From Nocardioides sp. TF02-7 (GTDB lineage: Bacteria > Actinomycetota > Actinomycetes > Propionibacteriales > Nocardioidaceae), in NCBI RefSeq assembly GCF_022437945.1, contig NZ_CP092535.1, positions 2,046,001 to 2,110,000 on the forward strand: 64,000 bases of DNA, given 5' to 3'. A program made the translations under genes and the position numbers. The stretch's first letter is position 1. Every line of letters begins with the position of its first letter. Of this stretch, positions 43,751-53,781 are shown one piece after another. The notes under the pieces are model-generated. The model had not been told where the DNA came from, made no database searches, and worked only from the letters and a program-made list of their open reading frames with translations.

Positions 43751-44581
43751 TCACGACGCGGCGGCGGCAGCCTCCTCGATCACCCGCGAGAACTCGCGCG
43801 CGGGCTGGGCGCCGATCATCGGGATGCCGTTGACGAGGAACGACGGCGTGCCCTGCACGCCGATCGACTGCCCCTCGCGGACGTCGGTCTCGACCGCGGT
43901 CAGGGTCTCGGGAGCCGCGGCTGCGGTCCGGAACTCGGCCATGTCGAGCCCGAGGTCGCGGGCGATCCGCTCGAGCCGGGGCCCGCTGAGCTCGTCGTCG
44001 CGCGGCTGCGCGGCGTAGACGGCGTCGTGGAACTCCCAGAACCGGCCCTGGGCGGCGGCAGCGCGGCCGGCCAGCGCAGCGGTCAGGGACCCCTGGCCGA
44101 GGTAGGGGAAGTCGCGCCACTCGATGCGGAGCACGCCGGACTCGACGTACCTCCGCTCCAGCACGGGCACCGTCTCCTCGGCGAACGTCGCGCAGTGGGG
44201 GCACTGGAAGTCGGAGTAGACGACCATCACCACCGGGGCGTCGACGTCGCCCTTGGCCATCGGGTCGTCCGGCTGCCGCCGCACGTTGAGGTCCGTCAGG
44301 TCCTCCGGCGCCGTCGAGAGCGACGGCGACGGGCTGGTCCCCGCGGTGCCGTCGGTGCTGTCGGTCGGGCCGTCGGTCGGGCCGTCGGTGGGAGAGGCCG
44401 ACGCGGAGGGCGATGTCGAGGAGGTGCCGCGATCCGGGTCGCCGTCGGCGGACGTGTCGTCGTCACCCGGGATGACGAGCACGGCGACCAGCACGGCCAC
44501 GGCCACCAGGCCGATCACCGTCAGGAGCAGCGCCAGGCGCCGGGACCCGCGGCTGTCGGACGTGGGGGAGGTGTCAGGCAT
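43751..44581 (-). CDS. DsbA-family membrane-anchored thioredoxin-like oxidoreductase
   Basis: An intact 276-residue protein with a short cytosolic start, one helix (LALLLTVIGLVAVAVLVAVL), a Ser/Thr/Pro-rich linker (SASASPTDGPTDGPTDSTDG) and a DsbA-like thioredoxin fold. The active site is CPHC in VMVVYSDFQCPHCATFAEET; the cis-Pro loop is QGTPSFLVNGIPMIGAQP. It would catalyse or transfer disulfides in exported proteins. It is transcribed toward the response regulator from its own promoter. Confidence 0.92.
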   Translation of the reverse strand: MPDTSPTSDSRGSRRLALLLTVIGLVAVAVLVAVLVIPGDDDTSADGDPDRGTSSTSPSASASPTDGPTDGPTDSTDGTAGTSPSPSLSTAPEDLTDLNVRRQPDDPMAKGDVDAPVVMVVYSDFQCPHCATFAEETVPVLERRYVESGVLRIEWRDFPYLGQGSLTAALAGRAAAAQGRFWEFHDAVYAAQPRDDELSGPRLERIARDLGLDMAEFRTAAAAPETLTAVETDVREGQSIGVQGTPSFLVNGIPMIGAQPAREFSRVIEEAAAAAS

Positions 44582-44788
44582 CTGCTTCCTCGGAGGGTGG
44601 TGGACACGCGGGCCCATTCCAGCATCCCGGCGCCGCCCGAGGGCGCCCGGTCCCCCTTCCGGACGCGGTGGGCGACATGCGATCCGGCAGGGCGTAGGGT
44701 GGGTGACGACCAAGCGGGTCCGACTCTTCGTCCTGACACTTCGGATGGCCCTTCCTGCTGCCACCCGCTCGCAGGAACCAGGCCCGCC

Positions 44789-45532
44789 ATGGACCACACC
44801 CACCCGCCGTTCACCGAAGCCCTCGTCGAGGCCGCCCGCACCATCAACGACGCCCGCACGCTCGAGGAGACGCTCGACGCGATCGTCCACGCCGCGTGCA
44901 CGTCCATCCCCACCTTCGACGAGGTCGGCATCAGCATCGTCCACGCCAAGGGGCGGGTCGAGACGAAGGCGGCCACCGGTCCGCTCGTCCGGGAGCTGGA
45001 CGGCATCCAGTACGAGCTGGAGGAGGGGCCGTGCTTCGCTACGCTGCGCGACCAGCCGGTGGTGCTGGCCGAGCACCTTCCCCGTGACGACCGCTGGCCG
45101 CGCTACGTGCCCAAGGCGGCGGCGGCCGGCGTCCGCGCGCAGCTGGGCCTCCGGCTGTACTTGGAGGACGAGACGATCGGCGGGTTGAACCTGTACTCCA
45201 CGTCGCGCGACTCGCTCGGCCGTGACGCGTTGCTGATCGCGGAGCTGTTCGCGGCCCATGCGGCCCTCGCGCTCGGCAGGGTACGTCGGGAGGGGCAGCT
45301 CAACGACGCCCTCGGGACGCGCAGCCTGATCGGCACGGCGATCGGTCTGGTCATGGCGCGCTACCAGCTCACCGAGGAGCGTGCCTTCGCCTTCCTCGTG
45401 CGCGCGTCGTCGACGAGCAACATCAAGCTCCGCGACATCGCCGCCGAGATCGTGGCGAGCGCCGACGAGAAGCACCGGACCCTCCAGGACGGGCGCACCG
45501 AGCCGGAGCGCCCGGGGGCGAGGCCGACCTGA
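44789..45532 (+). CDS. GAF-ANTAR RNA-binding antiterminator
   Basis: An intact 247-residue protein. The GAF domain covers about residues 10-165 (DEVGISIVHAKGRVETKAAT, LGLRLYLEDETIGGLNLYST). The ANTAR domain follows (IGTAIGLVMARYQLTEERAF, then FLVRASSTSNIKLRDIAAEI). ANTAR proteins bind paired hexaloop hairpins in nascent RNA and relieve termination; here a small-molecule or redox signal would come through GAF. It is monocistronic and divergent from the DsbA-like gene. The RNA target is unknown. Confidence 0.93.
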   Translation: MDHTHPPFTEALVEAARTINDARTLEETLDAIVHAACTSIPTFDEVGISIVHAKGRVETKAATGPLVRELDGIQYELEEGPCFATLRDQPVVLAEHLPRDDRWPRYVPKAAAAGVRAQLGLRLYLEDETIGGLNLYSTSRDSLGRDALLIAELFAAHAALALGRVRREGQLNDALGTRSLIGTAIGLVMARYQLTEERAFAFLVRASSTSNIKLRDIAAEIVASADEKHRTLQDGRTEPERPGARPT

Positions 45533-45614
45533 GCCGCGCCGGTTGGCCGGAAGTCGCCGCTTCGTGGCGGGATCCGCCGTGGCGGCGGGATCGCCCGGCT
45601 CCGACCATGGTGGC

Positions 45615-45926
45615 GTGCGCATCATCGACGTGAGGACGTTCACCGGAGACCGGCCGTGGCAGGCCGTCGACGTGGAGGCGATCGACGACGCGACGGTGCG
45701 CGTGCACTGGACCGACCAGCCCTACCACTGGCACGTCAACGACGGGCCGGAGGTGTTCGTCGTGCTCGACGGCCGCGTCGACATGTCGGTGCGGGTGGAC
45801 GGCCGGGTGGAGACGCACACGCTCGAACCCGGCACGATCTTCCACGCCGAGGCCGGCGACGAGCACGTCGCGCACCCCGTCGGGGCGGCGCGCATCCTGG
45901 TGGTGGAGCGACGCGGGTCCGAGTGA
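45615..45926 (+). CDS. Cupin-domain protein
   Basis: An intact 103-residue single cupin from GTG 45615. Cupin motif 1 is HWHVNDGPEVFVVLDGRVDM and motif 2 PGTIFHAEAGDEHVAHPVGA, with metal-ligand His/Glu positions kept. It faces the AraC-type regulator gene tail to tail. Cupins of this size are often stress or sugar-related isomerase-like proteins; the substrate is not known. Confidence 0.87.
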   Translation: MRIIDVRTFTGDRPWQAVDVEAIDDATVRVHWTDQPYHWHVNDGPEVFVVLDGRVDMSVRVDGRVETHTLEPGTIFHAEAGDEHVAHPVGAARILVVERRGSE

Positions 45927-45938
45927 GCCCCCGGCTCG

Positions 45939-46733
45939 TCAGGAGCCGCTGCGCTGGTACCGACCCGGCGTCGTGCGCAGCAGCCGCCGGAAGTGACGGG
46001 TCAGGTGCGCCTGGTCGTAGAAGCCGGTCACGGTGGCGACCTCGGCCGGCGGGTGGCCGTCGAGGAGCAGGCGGCGGGCGAGGTCGAGCCGCCGCCCGAC
46101 GACGTAGCGGTGCGGCGGGAGGCCGTAGGTGCGGGTGAAGGCCCGCACCAGGTGGGTCTCGCCGACGCCGAGGCGCCGCGCGGCCTCGGCCAGCGACGGC
46201 GCGGCGACGGGGTCGGCGTCGAGGATGTCGCGCAGCTCCCCGGCGACCGAGGGGCGTACGACGGCCGGCCGGGCGTCCGGGCGGCCCTGCAGGTGCCAGC
46301 GCAGCCGCTCCACCACGAGCGCCAGGCGCGCCTCGGCCTCGAGGTCGTCGCCCGCGACGAGTGCCCCGTCGAGCAGCGACACCTGGCGCCACAGCGACCG
46401 GTCCGGGACGAGCGGCCCGTCGACGGCGGGGCCGACCAGCCGCTCGCCGAGCACGTCCTCGTCGAGGTAGACGACCCGCTTGCGGAACCCGTCGGCGGTG
46501 ACCGTCCGGCCGTCGTGCGGCACGTGCGGCGGCAGCACGGTGACCGCCCGGCCGGCGGCGGCGTGCTCGTGGCGGTCGAGCCCGTAGCCGATCAGGCCGT
46601 CGTCGACGATGAGCACGGTCCACGTGTCGTGGGTGTGGGCGGGGTAGGCGTGGTCGTGCCACGCGGCGTGCAGCACCTCCGCCACGCCCGGCAGCCGCGG
46701 TCGCCAGGCCGCGACCCGGTCGGGAGCCGCCAT
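45939..46733 (-). CDS. AraC-family transcriptional regulator
   Basis: An intact 264-residue regulator. An N-terminal cupin-like sensing domain (EVLHAAWHDHAYPAHTHDTW, VTVLPPHVPHDGRTVTADGF) is followed by two HTH motifs (SLAEAARRLGVGETHLVRAF and PAEVATVTGFYDQAHLTRHF, then RRLLRTTPGRYQRS). A TACGTT element lies six bases before ATG 46733, suggesting leaderless expression. It diverges from the DUF2000 gene, a likely target. Confidence 0.92.
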   Translation of the reverse strand: MAAPDRVAAWRPRLPGVAEVLHAAWHDHAYPAHTHDTWTVLIVDDGLIGYGLDRHEHAAAGRAVTVLPPHVPHDGRTVTADGFRKRVVYLDEDVLGERLVGPAVDGPLVPDRSLWRQVSLLDGALVAGDDLEAEARLALVVERLRWHLQGRPDARPAVVRPSVAGELRDILDADPVAAPSLAEAARRLGVGETHLVRAFTRTYGLPPHRYVVGRRLDLARRLLLDGHPPAEVATVTGFYDQAHLTRHFRRLLRTTPGRYQRSGS

Positions 46734-46783
46734 GACAGGAACGTACAAGACGCGCCGGTCGCCCACCGCCGATCGTGAGGCGC

Positions 46784-47198
46784 ATGGACTTCGAGAGACC
46801 CAAGATCGCCGTCGTCGTGCGCGACGACCTGCTCGGCTGGCAGGAGCTCAACGTGACGTCGTTCCTCGTCAGCGGTCTCGCGGCGGCCCACCCGGAGCTG
46901 GTCGGGGGAGCCCTACGAGGACGCCGACGGTCGGCGCTACCTGCCGATGTTCGGCCACCCGGTGGCAGTGCTGACGGCCGACGCCGCGACGCTCGCGGCC
47001 GTGCGCGACCGGGCGCTCGGTCGCGGGATGCCGATCAGCATCTACACCGCCGAGCTGTTCAAGACCGGCAACGACGTCGCCAACCGGGCGCAGGTGCGCG
47101 CCGTCGGGACCGCCGACCTCGACCTGGTGGGGATCGGTGTCGCCGGGGAGCGCAACCCGGTCGACAAGGTCACCAAGGGCGCCCGTCTGCACTCCTGA
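46784..47198 (+). CDS. DUF2000-family protein
   Basis: A protein of about 137 residues in which one +1 shift in the G run 46904-46908 separates AAAHPELVG from PYEDADGRRYLPMFGHPVAV. The fold matches DUF2000 (peptidyl-tRNA hydrolase-like): KIAVVVRDDLLGWQELNVTS and YTAELFKTGNDVANRAQVRA. It is commonly adjacent to AraC-type regulators, as here. Enzymatic role not established. Confidence 0.82.
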
Positions 47199-47226
47199 CC
47201 CCCTGACCGCCGTCGGCCCCGGCGCC

Positions 47227-47239
47227 TAGCATCGCCCTC
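47227..47239 (+). promoter_or_regulatory. Leaderless-type promoter element (TAGCAT) of the FAD oxidase gene
   Basis: TAGCAT at 47227-47232 lies seven bases before GTG 47240, without a ribosome site. Confidence 0.45.
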
Positions 47240-48601
47240 GTGCACCCCTCGCTGGCCGGCTCCGTCCTCAGGCCGCTGTGGCTCGACACCCCCGACCGTC
47301 CGGAGCCGCGGCCGCGGCCGGCAGACAGCGCGACCGCCGACCTGGTCGTCGTCGGCGGCGGCTTCTGCGGGTTGTGGACGGCGCTCCGAGCGGTCGAGCG
47401 GGAGCCCGGCACCGACGTGCTGCTGCTCGAGGGCGACCGGCTCGCCGAGCACGCCACTGGCCGCAACGGCGGCTTCTGCGAGGCGTCGCTCACCCACGGC
47501 GAGGTCAACGGCCGCACCCGCTGGCCGGAGGAGTACGACGAGCTCCACCGGCTCGGCATCGAGAACCTCGACGCGATCGAGGCGACCGTCGACCGTTATG
47601 GCATCGACTGCGGGTTCCTCCGCGGCGGCTCGCTGACTGTCGCGACCCGGCCGCACGAGGTGGCGTGGCTGGAGCCCGACCGGCCGGGCTTCCTCGACCG
47701 CGACGCCGTGCGCGCGGTGGTCGACTCGCCGACCTACCTCGCCGGGCGGCGGGAGCCGCCCGAGGAGTGCGCCGTGCTCGACCCGGCGCGCCTCGCCTGG
47801 GGGCTCGCCGACGCCGCGGAGCGGCAGGGCGTCCGGATCGCCGAGCGCACCCGGGTCACCGGCCTGCGCAGCGTCGACGGGGGCGTGGAGGTGCTCACCA
47901 CCCACGGCACGGTCCGCGCCCGCCGGGTGGCGCTCGCGACCAACGCCTTCCGCCCGCTGCTGCGGCGGCTGCGCTGGACGACCGTCCCGGTCTACGACTA
48001 CGTGCTCGCGACCGAGCCGCTCACCCTCGAGCAGCTGGCCGACCTGCACTGGGACCCGGCGCTCGGCGTCAGCGACGCCGGCAACCAGTTCCACTACTAC
48101 CGGGTCACCCCCGACCGGCGCGTCCTCTGGGGCGGCTACGACGCGATCTACCACTTCGGCCGCTCGGTGGGCCCCGACCTCGAGGAGCGCGACGCCACCT
48201 ACACGACGCTGGCGGAGCACTTCCTCGCGACGTTCCCCCAGCTGGAAGGGATCCGGTTCAGCCATCGTTGGGCAGGTGTGATCGACACCAGCACCCGGTT
48301 CTCGGCCTCGTTCGGGTCGGCGTACGACGGCCGGGCGGCGTACGCGCTCGGCTTCACCGGCCTGGGCGTGGGCGCCACCCGGTTCGCCGCCGACGTGATG
48401 CTCGACCTGCTGTCGGGGGAGAAGACCGGCCGGACCCGCCTGCAGATGGTGCGCCGGCCGGCGGTGCCGTTCCCCCCGGAGCCGCTCGCCTGGGCGGGCA
48501 TCCAGCTCACCCGGCGGGCGCTCGCCCGCGAGGACGTCACCGGCCGCCGCGGCCGGTGGCTGCGCACGCTCGACCGCCTGGGGCTCGGCTATGACAGCTG
48601 A
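47240..48601 (+). CDS. FAD-dependent amine-oxidase-like enzyme (DAO family, PuuB-like)
   Basis: An intact 453-residue flavoprotein. The dinucleotide motif is DLVVVGGGFCGLWTALRAVE. The second motif EHATGRNGGFCEASLTHGEV resembles gamma-glutamylputrescine oxidase (PuuB) and related amine oxidases. Further motifs: VPVYDYVLATEPLT, FHYYRVTPDRRVLWGGYDAI and GFTGLGVGATRFAADVMLDL. With the polyamine transport and catabolism genes 7 kb away, oxidation of putrescine or a derivative is plausible. Coupled to the HAD gene by an 11-bp overlap. Confidence 0.88.
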   Translation: MHPSLAGSVLRPLWLDTPDRPEPRPRPADSATADLVVVGGGFCGLWTALRAVEREPGTDVLLLEGDRLAEHATGRNGGFCEASLTHGEVNGRTRWPEEYDELHRLGIENLDAIEATVDRYGIDCGFLRGGSLTVATRPHEVAWLEPDRPGFLDRDAVRAVVDSPTYLAGRREPPEECAVLDPARLAWGLADAAERQGVRIAERTRVTGLRSVDGGVEVLTTHGTVRARRVALATNAFRPLLRRLRWTTVPVYDYVLATEPLTLEQLADLHWDPALGVSDAGNQFHYYRVTPDRRVLWGGYDAIYHFGRSVGPDLEERDATYTTLAEHFLATFPQLEGIRFSHRWAGVIDTSTRFSASFGSAYDGRAAYALGFTGLGVGATRFAADVMLDLLSGEKTGRTRLQMVRRPAVPFPPEPLAWAGIQLTRRALAREDVTGRRGRWLRTLDRLGLGYDS

Positions 48602-49241
48602 CGCCGGTCCCGCGGCCTCCCGGCTGGTCGTCGGGTTCGACCTCGACATGACGCTGATCGACACCGTGCCCGGCTTCCGGCGGGTGCTGCTCGCCCTGGG
48701 CAGCGAGCTGGGCGTCGAGCTGCCGATCGAGGAGATGACCTCCGCCCTCGGCCCGCCGCTCGACCTGATCCTCCGGCCGCACCTCGCCGAGGACGCGATC
48801 GCGCCGGCGGTCGACCGGTTCCGCGCGCTGTACCCCGACCACGCGATCGAGACCGTCGCCGCGATGGCCGGCGCGCACGAGGCGATCGCCGGGGTCCGCC
48901 GCCACGGCGGCCGGGTCGTCGTGGTGACCGGCAAGTTCACGCCCAACGCGCAGCTCCACGTCGACCACGTCGGCTTCGACATCGACCACCTCGAGGGCAA
49001 GGTGTGGGGCGTCGGCAAGGGCGACGTGCTGCGCCGCGAGGGCGCGAGCATCTACGTCGGCGACCACGTCCACGACGTCGAGGGCGCCCTCGCCGCCGAC
49101 GCGCTGAGCGTCTCCGTCCTCACGGGCGGCTGCAGCCGCGAGCAGCTGGTCGAGGCCGGCACCCACGTGGTGCTCGACTCGCTCCACGACTTCCCGGCGT
49201 GGCTCGACGACCACCTCGCAGCGGGAGCGCCGGGCGGCTGA
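48591..49241 (+). CDS. HAD-superfamily phosphatase (phosphoglycolate phosphatase-like)
   Basis: An intact 216-residue HAD protein with motif I VGFDLDMTLIDTVPGF, motif II Thr in RVVVVTGKFTP, Lys in GKGDVLRREG and the acidic motif IV YVGDHVHDVEGALAADALSV. The cap is an alpha-helical type 1 insert (ELPIEEMTSALGPPLDLILR). The start lies within the end of the FAD oxidase gene. The substrate is unknown. Confidence 0.9.
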   Translation: MTADAGPAASRLVVGFDLDMTLIDTVPGFRRVLLALGSELGVELPIEEMTSALGPPLDLILRPHLAEDAIAPAVDRFRALYPDHAIETVAAMAGAHEAIAGVRRHGGRVVVVTGKFTPNAQLHVDHVGFDIDHLEGKVWGVGKGDVLRREGASIYVGDHVHDVEGALAADALSVSVLTGGCSREQLVEAGTHVVLDSLHDFPAWLDDHLAAGAPGG

Positions 49242-49258
49242 CCGGCCCGGTGCAGCCG

Positions 49259-50931
49259 TCACTCGTAGGTGCGGACGAAGACGTCCTGCGTCGCGTTGCC
49301 GTCGCCCGCCACCAGGTCCGACGCCCGGGAGGCGAACGCGACCACGTCGCCGTCGAGCGACACGTCGACCCGCCCGCTGTCGTCGTCGCCCGACGTCCCG
49401 TCCCGGGCCGTGCTCACCAGCTCCACCGCGCCGTGGGCGACACGGAAGACGTCGGTGGCGTCGTTGTCGTCGACGGTCGTGGCCGAGAGCTGCGGGTCGT
49501 CGGAGACGAAGACGATCGCGCCGCCGGTGATCTCGGGGTGGGAGGCGTTGCCGTGGGTGCTGCCGAGCGGCGGGCGGGAGACCCAGGAGTACTCCTCGCC
49601 CGGCGGAGCGTCCGCGTCCCAGCGGAACACGTCGCCCGACCCGCCCACGCCCTCGATCGGCGAGACGCCGGCGACGAAGACGACCTCGTCTCCTCCCGGT
49701 GAGACCGCCGGGTCGGAGGCGCCGGAGTCCTGGCGGCCGTCGTGGGTGCGGCCGACGAGCTCCACCGTGGTCTCGTCGCCGAACCGGCTCCACAGGAACA
49801 CGTCGGAGCTGAGGAGGCAGCAGGGGCGACCGGGCACGCCGTCGACGAGGTTGGACGCTCGCGACTCGAACGCGACCTCGGAGCCGTCGGCGGACACCGC
49901 GGCGATGCCGTCGGTGTGGTAGTCGGCCTGCCGCGGCGTCCCGCCGGCGTCCGCCGGGCCGCGGGAGACCAGCTCGATCACGCCGCTCTGCCGGTCCCAG
50001 GTGAACGCGTCGCGTACGCCGTCCTCGTTGTCGCCGGGCAGGGAGTCGTCGTCGCTGACCCAGACGACGGTCGACCCGTCGCCGGAGATCCGCGGCGGTG
50101 ACTGCACGCCCACGAAGTCCTCGTCGTCACCGCGCGGCCACGAGACCGGGGTGATCTGCTTCGTGAGCCGGTTCCACACCAGCACGTCCTGGGCGTTGCC
50201 GCCGTTCCAGCCGAGGTTGGTCGACGACGAGGTGAAGACCACCCACTGGCCGTCGTCGGAGATGTCGGCCCGCGTGCTGTGGCCGTCGCCCCCGACGCCC
50301 GCCGGGGTCTGGCTGACGCGCTCGGTCACGCCGGTGTGCAGGTCGTGGAGGAACACGTCGCTGCGGCCGTTGGCGTCGCCGGGCACCAGGTTGGTGGCGG
50401 GGGAGTCGAACACGACGAACCGGCCGTCGCCCGAGACCCGGGGGGTACTGGCTGTAGGCGTCGGCCGGGCTGCCGTCGTGACCACGGGGACACCAGCCGC
50501 ATCCCGTCGGGGTCCGGCGGAGGGGGAGGCGGCGGAGGAGGCGGGCTCGGCCTCCGGACGGTCACCCGGCGGCCCGGGCTCACCCACGCGCGGTAGGTCG
50601 TGCCGCGGACCCGCACCCGCCGGGCGACGGTGCGGACCGTCGTCGTCGCCGGGAGCCGGCCGCGCACCCGGTAGACGCCGAGCCGCGACGTGCGTGCCCG
50701 GCCGACGACCTTCCACCCCGACCCCGCGCGGCGCTGCACCACCACCGGCCGCCGGACCGTGGTCGGCACCTTGCCGGTGACGACCACCCGCTGCCCGGCC
50801 GTCGGCCGGGCCGGGCTCACGGTCGGCTTCGTGGAGACGGCGGCGGCGTCCCCCGGGACCGGGCCGAGCAGCGCGGTGACGACGAGCGCCGAGGCGAGCG
50901 CCGCGCCCGCGTGCCGGCCGCCGCGCCTCAT
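49259..50931 (-). CDS. Exported PD40/TolB-like beta-propeller protein
   Basis: A protein of about 556 residues. Signal peptide (GAALASALVVTALLGPVPGD), an Ig-like domain (PTAGQRVVVTGKVPTTVRRP, VGRARTSRLGVYRVRGRLPA), a polyproline linker, then a propeller of repeats of the form SGDGRFVVFDSPATNLVPGD and DVFLHDLHTGVTERVSQTP. Two +1 shifts in C runs (about 50440-50480) join DGMRLVS to RGHDGSPADAYSQYP and to RVSGDGRF. The ATG overlaps the upstream stop (ATGA). It acts outside the cell; the ligand is unknown. Confidence 0.82.
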
Positions 50932-51668
50932 CGGTGGAACCTGGTCACGACGACGCGCAGGTCGGTCACCTGCGGCTGCCGGTCCGCCAGCGGCGAGGTG
51001 CCGTGCTCCGGCGGCCGTGAGTCGCACGGGGTCGCGCGGAAGAACACCCGGACCTCGCGGCGCTGCGTGCTGCCGCCGGCGTTGACGAGCGGCTGCTCCA
51101 GCGGGACGACGACGCGCCTGCTGGCGAGCGTCCAGCTCGGGAACTGGAGCGCGTCGTTGAGCGCCGGCGGCGGGAAGTGCACCCCGTCGGCGGCCGCGTG
51201 CGGGTAGACCGCCTGCCCGGTCGTCCCGCGGACCCACGCGTTGAGGAGCAGCGACCGGCCCGCCTCGTCGGTCACCAGCACCCGGACGCCGCGGGACGAC
51301 TGGCTGCCGCGGTTGCACTCGCGTGGGTAGACCAGCCGCATCGTGAGCAGCACCTGGTCGACGCTGCGACCGGGCTGCCGCCACGACCGGCGTACCTGCG
51401 GCGACGCGAGCGCCGGCCACGCCGCGTTGGTGACCCGGAACGCGGGGGCGGTCGACGCCATCACCAGCTCGCCGCTGCGCACGCCGGTGGCGAGCCGCTG
51501 CCCGACCGGCGGCGCCAGGTGTCGCTGGCCGACGGCCCCGCCCGCGATGTGCTTGGCCTTCACGCTGTTCCGCGCCAGCGAGGCGGCGTGGGCGGTGCCG
51601 ACGGTCAGGGCGACGACGACGGCCAGGGTCGCCATCACGTTGGCGTAGGTGGGACGCGGTGCTCTCAC
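50928..51668 (-). CDS. Exported protein of unknown function
   Basis: An intact 246-residue secreted protein from GTG 51668, which lies seven bases after TAGCGT (leaderless type). The signal sequence is PTYANVMATLAVVVALTVGT to AHAASLA. The segment NSVKAKHIAGGAVGQRHLAP is the repeat-like motif common in Gram-positive surface proteins. The C-terminal domain is beta-rich with two Cys. It is translationally coupled to the propeller protein, so the two probably act together at the surface. Confidence 0.75.
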   Translation of the reverse strand: MRAPRPTYANVMATLAVVVALTVGTAHAASLARNSVKAKHIAGGAVGQRHLAPPVGQRLATGVRSGELVMASTAPAFRVTNAAWPALASPQVRRSWRQPGRSVDQVLLTMRLVYPRECNRGSQSSRGVRVLVTDEAGRSLLLNAWVRGTTGQAVYPHAAADGVHFPPPALNDALQFPSWTLASRRVVVPLEQPLVNAGGSTQRREVRVFFRATPCDSRPPEHGTSPLADRQPQVTDLRVVVTRFHR

Positions 51669-51821
51669 GCGCGAGACGCTAGGAAGCGGCAGCGCCCCCG
51701 CAGGGCGAGGTGCGGCGATGTTGAGACCCGGGTGAGACCGGCGGGCCGGCGGCTCCCACCGATTCCTGGACCGTACGCCGCACGGGTGGCTACCGTGGCG
51801 ACGCTCTCGCCGGAGGTCGCC

Positions 51822-53781
51822 ATGGGAACGGTCCGTCTCGACGCCGTCCGTGCGCGCGGCACGGCGCGCGGGCCGACGATCTCCGACGCCGCGCACTGCC
51901 TCGACGAGCAGCGGTACGTCTGCCCGCCGGCCCTTGACCGCGGTCTCGGCCGGGTGCTGGACCCGGAGGGCCGGGTTCGGGTCCTCGCCGTGACCGGCCC
52001 GGCCGGCGCCGGCAAGAGTGCCGCCCTCCGGGAGGCCGGGCGTCGCGCGGAGGGCTCGGGATGGACGGTCGTCCGGGTCGACGGCCGGCAGACCTCGGTC
52101 GACGCCGTCGCCGCGGAGCTCTCCGGCCTCCCCGGCGGGCCGGCGGTCGTCCTGGTCGACGAGGTGGACGCCCTGGGGGCGGCGGTGCACGCGTTGGGGA
52201 CCTCGATCGGCGACCTGCCCGACGCCAGCCGGGTGGTCCTCGCCGCGCGCCGCCTGCCCGCCCGCTGGGTGCCCGACCACCTCCGGCCGGTGGTCGAGCA
52301 GTGCCGCCTGTCGGCCCTCGGCCGCGACGAGGCCGACGCGGTGCTGGACCGCCACGGCGTCACCGACCCCGGCGCCCGTCGCACGATCGCCGACTGGGCA
52401 GGCGGGCTCCCGCTCGCGCTGGTGCTCGGCGCCGGCGCCTGGACCGCGTCCGACGACCGCGAGCGGTTCGCGGCCGTGCTCGCCCACGAGACCGAGCCGG
52501 CGCTGCTCGACCACCTCGCGGGTCCCGCGCTCGACGAGCTCCACCCCGACCTCCGCGACGTCACGGCGCTGGCCGGCGGCGTCGACGCCGCGCTGCTGGC
52601 CGCCGTCCTTCCCGACCACGACCCCGGCGCGCTCGCCCGCCTCCGCGCCTGCGAGCTCGTCGAGCCCGCCGCCGGACGGTTGGTCCTCCACTCCCGGCTC
52701 GCCGAGGTGGTCGCCGAGCAGGCGCGCCGCGCCGACCCCGACCGGGCGGAGGTGCTGACGCTCCGCATCGCCGGCCACCTGCGCGACCGCGCGGTCGACG
52801 GCGAGCAGGCCGCGCTGGCCTGGCTGGCCGGGCTCGTGCGCCACCCCGCCCTCCGCGCCGGGCTCGCACCCCCGGTCACGCCGCACCTCTACGCCGACCG
52901 GTTCCGGCCGGAGGACGCCCCCGGAGGTCCGGGCGCGGCTGGCCGACCTCCGGCCCGGTGTCTGGGAGCTGGTCGAGCCGTGGCTGCCGACCGGCTTCGT
53001 GCACGTCGTGCGCCGGGCGCACGGCGCGCCGGTGGCCGTTGTGGCCGCGCTGCCCCTCGGTCGTGCCGCGACCCTGGACGCGGCGTGCCGCCGGCTGGTG
53101 GCGCCGGTCGTCGCCCACGCCAGGGAGCACGACCTCGCCGACCGGGCCGTGCTGACGCCGTTCCAGCTGGTGCTGGCGCCCGGCGAGCCCGAGCCGGACG
53201 TCGTCCGGGTGCGGAACGCGGCGGCACTGCAGCGGTGCGGCGTGTCCAACCCGCGGGTGGACCTGGTCGTCGACCTCGACGGGAGCGGGTCGGAGCAGGC
53301 CGTGCTGGCCGCCTACGGCTACCGGGAGGTGGCGTCGCTGCGGCGCACCGCGCGCGGCGTCCCGGTCGCGGTGTGGGTCGCCGACGCCGGCCCCGGGGGG
53401 CTGGCCGGGCTGCTGCACGACGCGGTCCGGACCGAGCACGGCCACCCGCCGCACGAGGGGCCCGGCCCGGGCGAGGCGCTGCTCGCGGCCCTCGAGGGGT
53501 TCCACGACGACACGGTCCTGGCCGCCCTCGCGGTCGCCCCGCCCGACGTCGCGCCGCGCCGTGCGGCCGAGCGGGTGCGCTCCTGGGTGAGGGAGTCGGT
53601 CGAGCGGCTGCTCGCCGACGAGCCCGCGCTCCTCGACCTCGTCACCCGGAGGTACGTCGCGCCGGGCGCGACCCACGAGGGGGTGATGCGGGCGACGTAC
53701 ACCAGCAGGGCGACGTACTTCCGGCGGCTCCGCCGGGCCCGCGACCTGCTGTCAGCCGGTCAGCGCACGCCCCACGAGTAG
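51822..53781 (+). CDS. STAND-like ATP-binding protein
   Basis: A protein of about 652 residues. The N-terminus is followed by a P-loop (VLAVTGPAGAGKSAALREAG), Walker B VVLVDEVDALG, a sensor Arg region RVVLAARRLPARW and a winged-helix-like part. One +1 shift in the C run 52917-52921 joins FRPEDAP to EVRARLADLRPG. The C-terminal half looks like a GNAT- or sensor-like domain, and the end (RYVAPGATHEGVMRATYTSR, ATYFRRLRRARDLL) resembles a DNA-binding recognition tail. A GGAGG site precedes ATG 51822. The role is probably signal-dependent regulation. Confidence 0.7.

Noticed and set aside
51177..51821. N-terminal extension of the ATPase frame
   Set aside because: It runs antisense to the exported protein gene; ATG 51822 has a GGAGG site and a sensible protein start.
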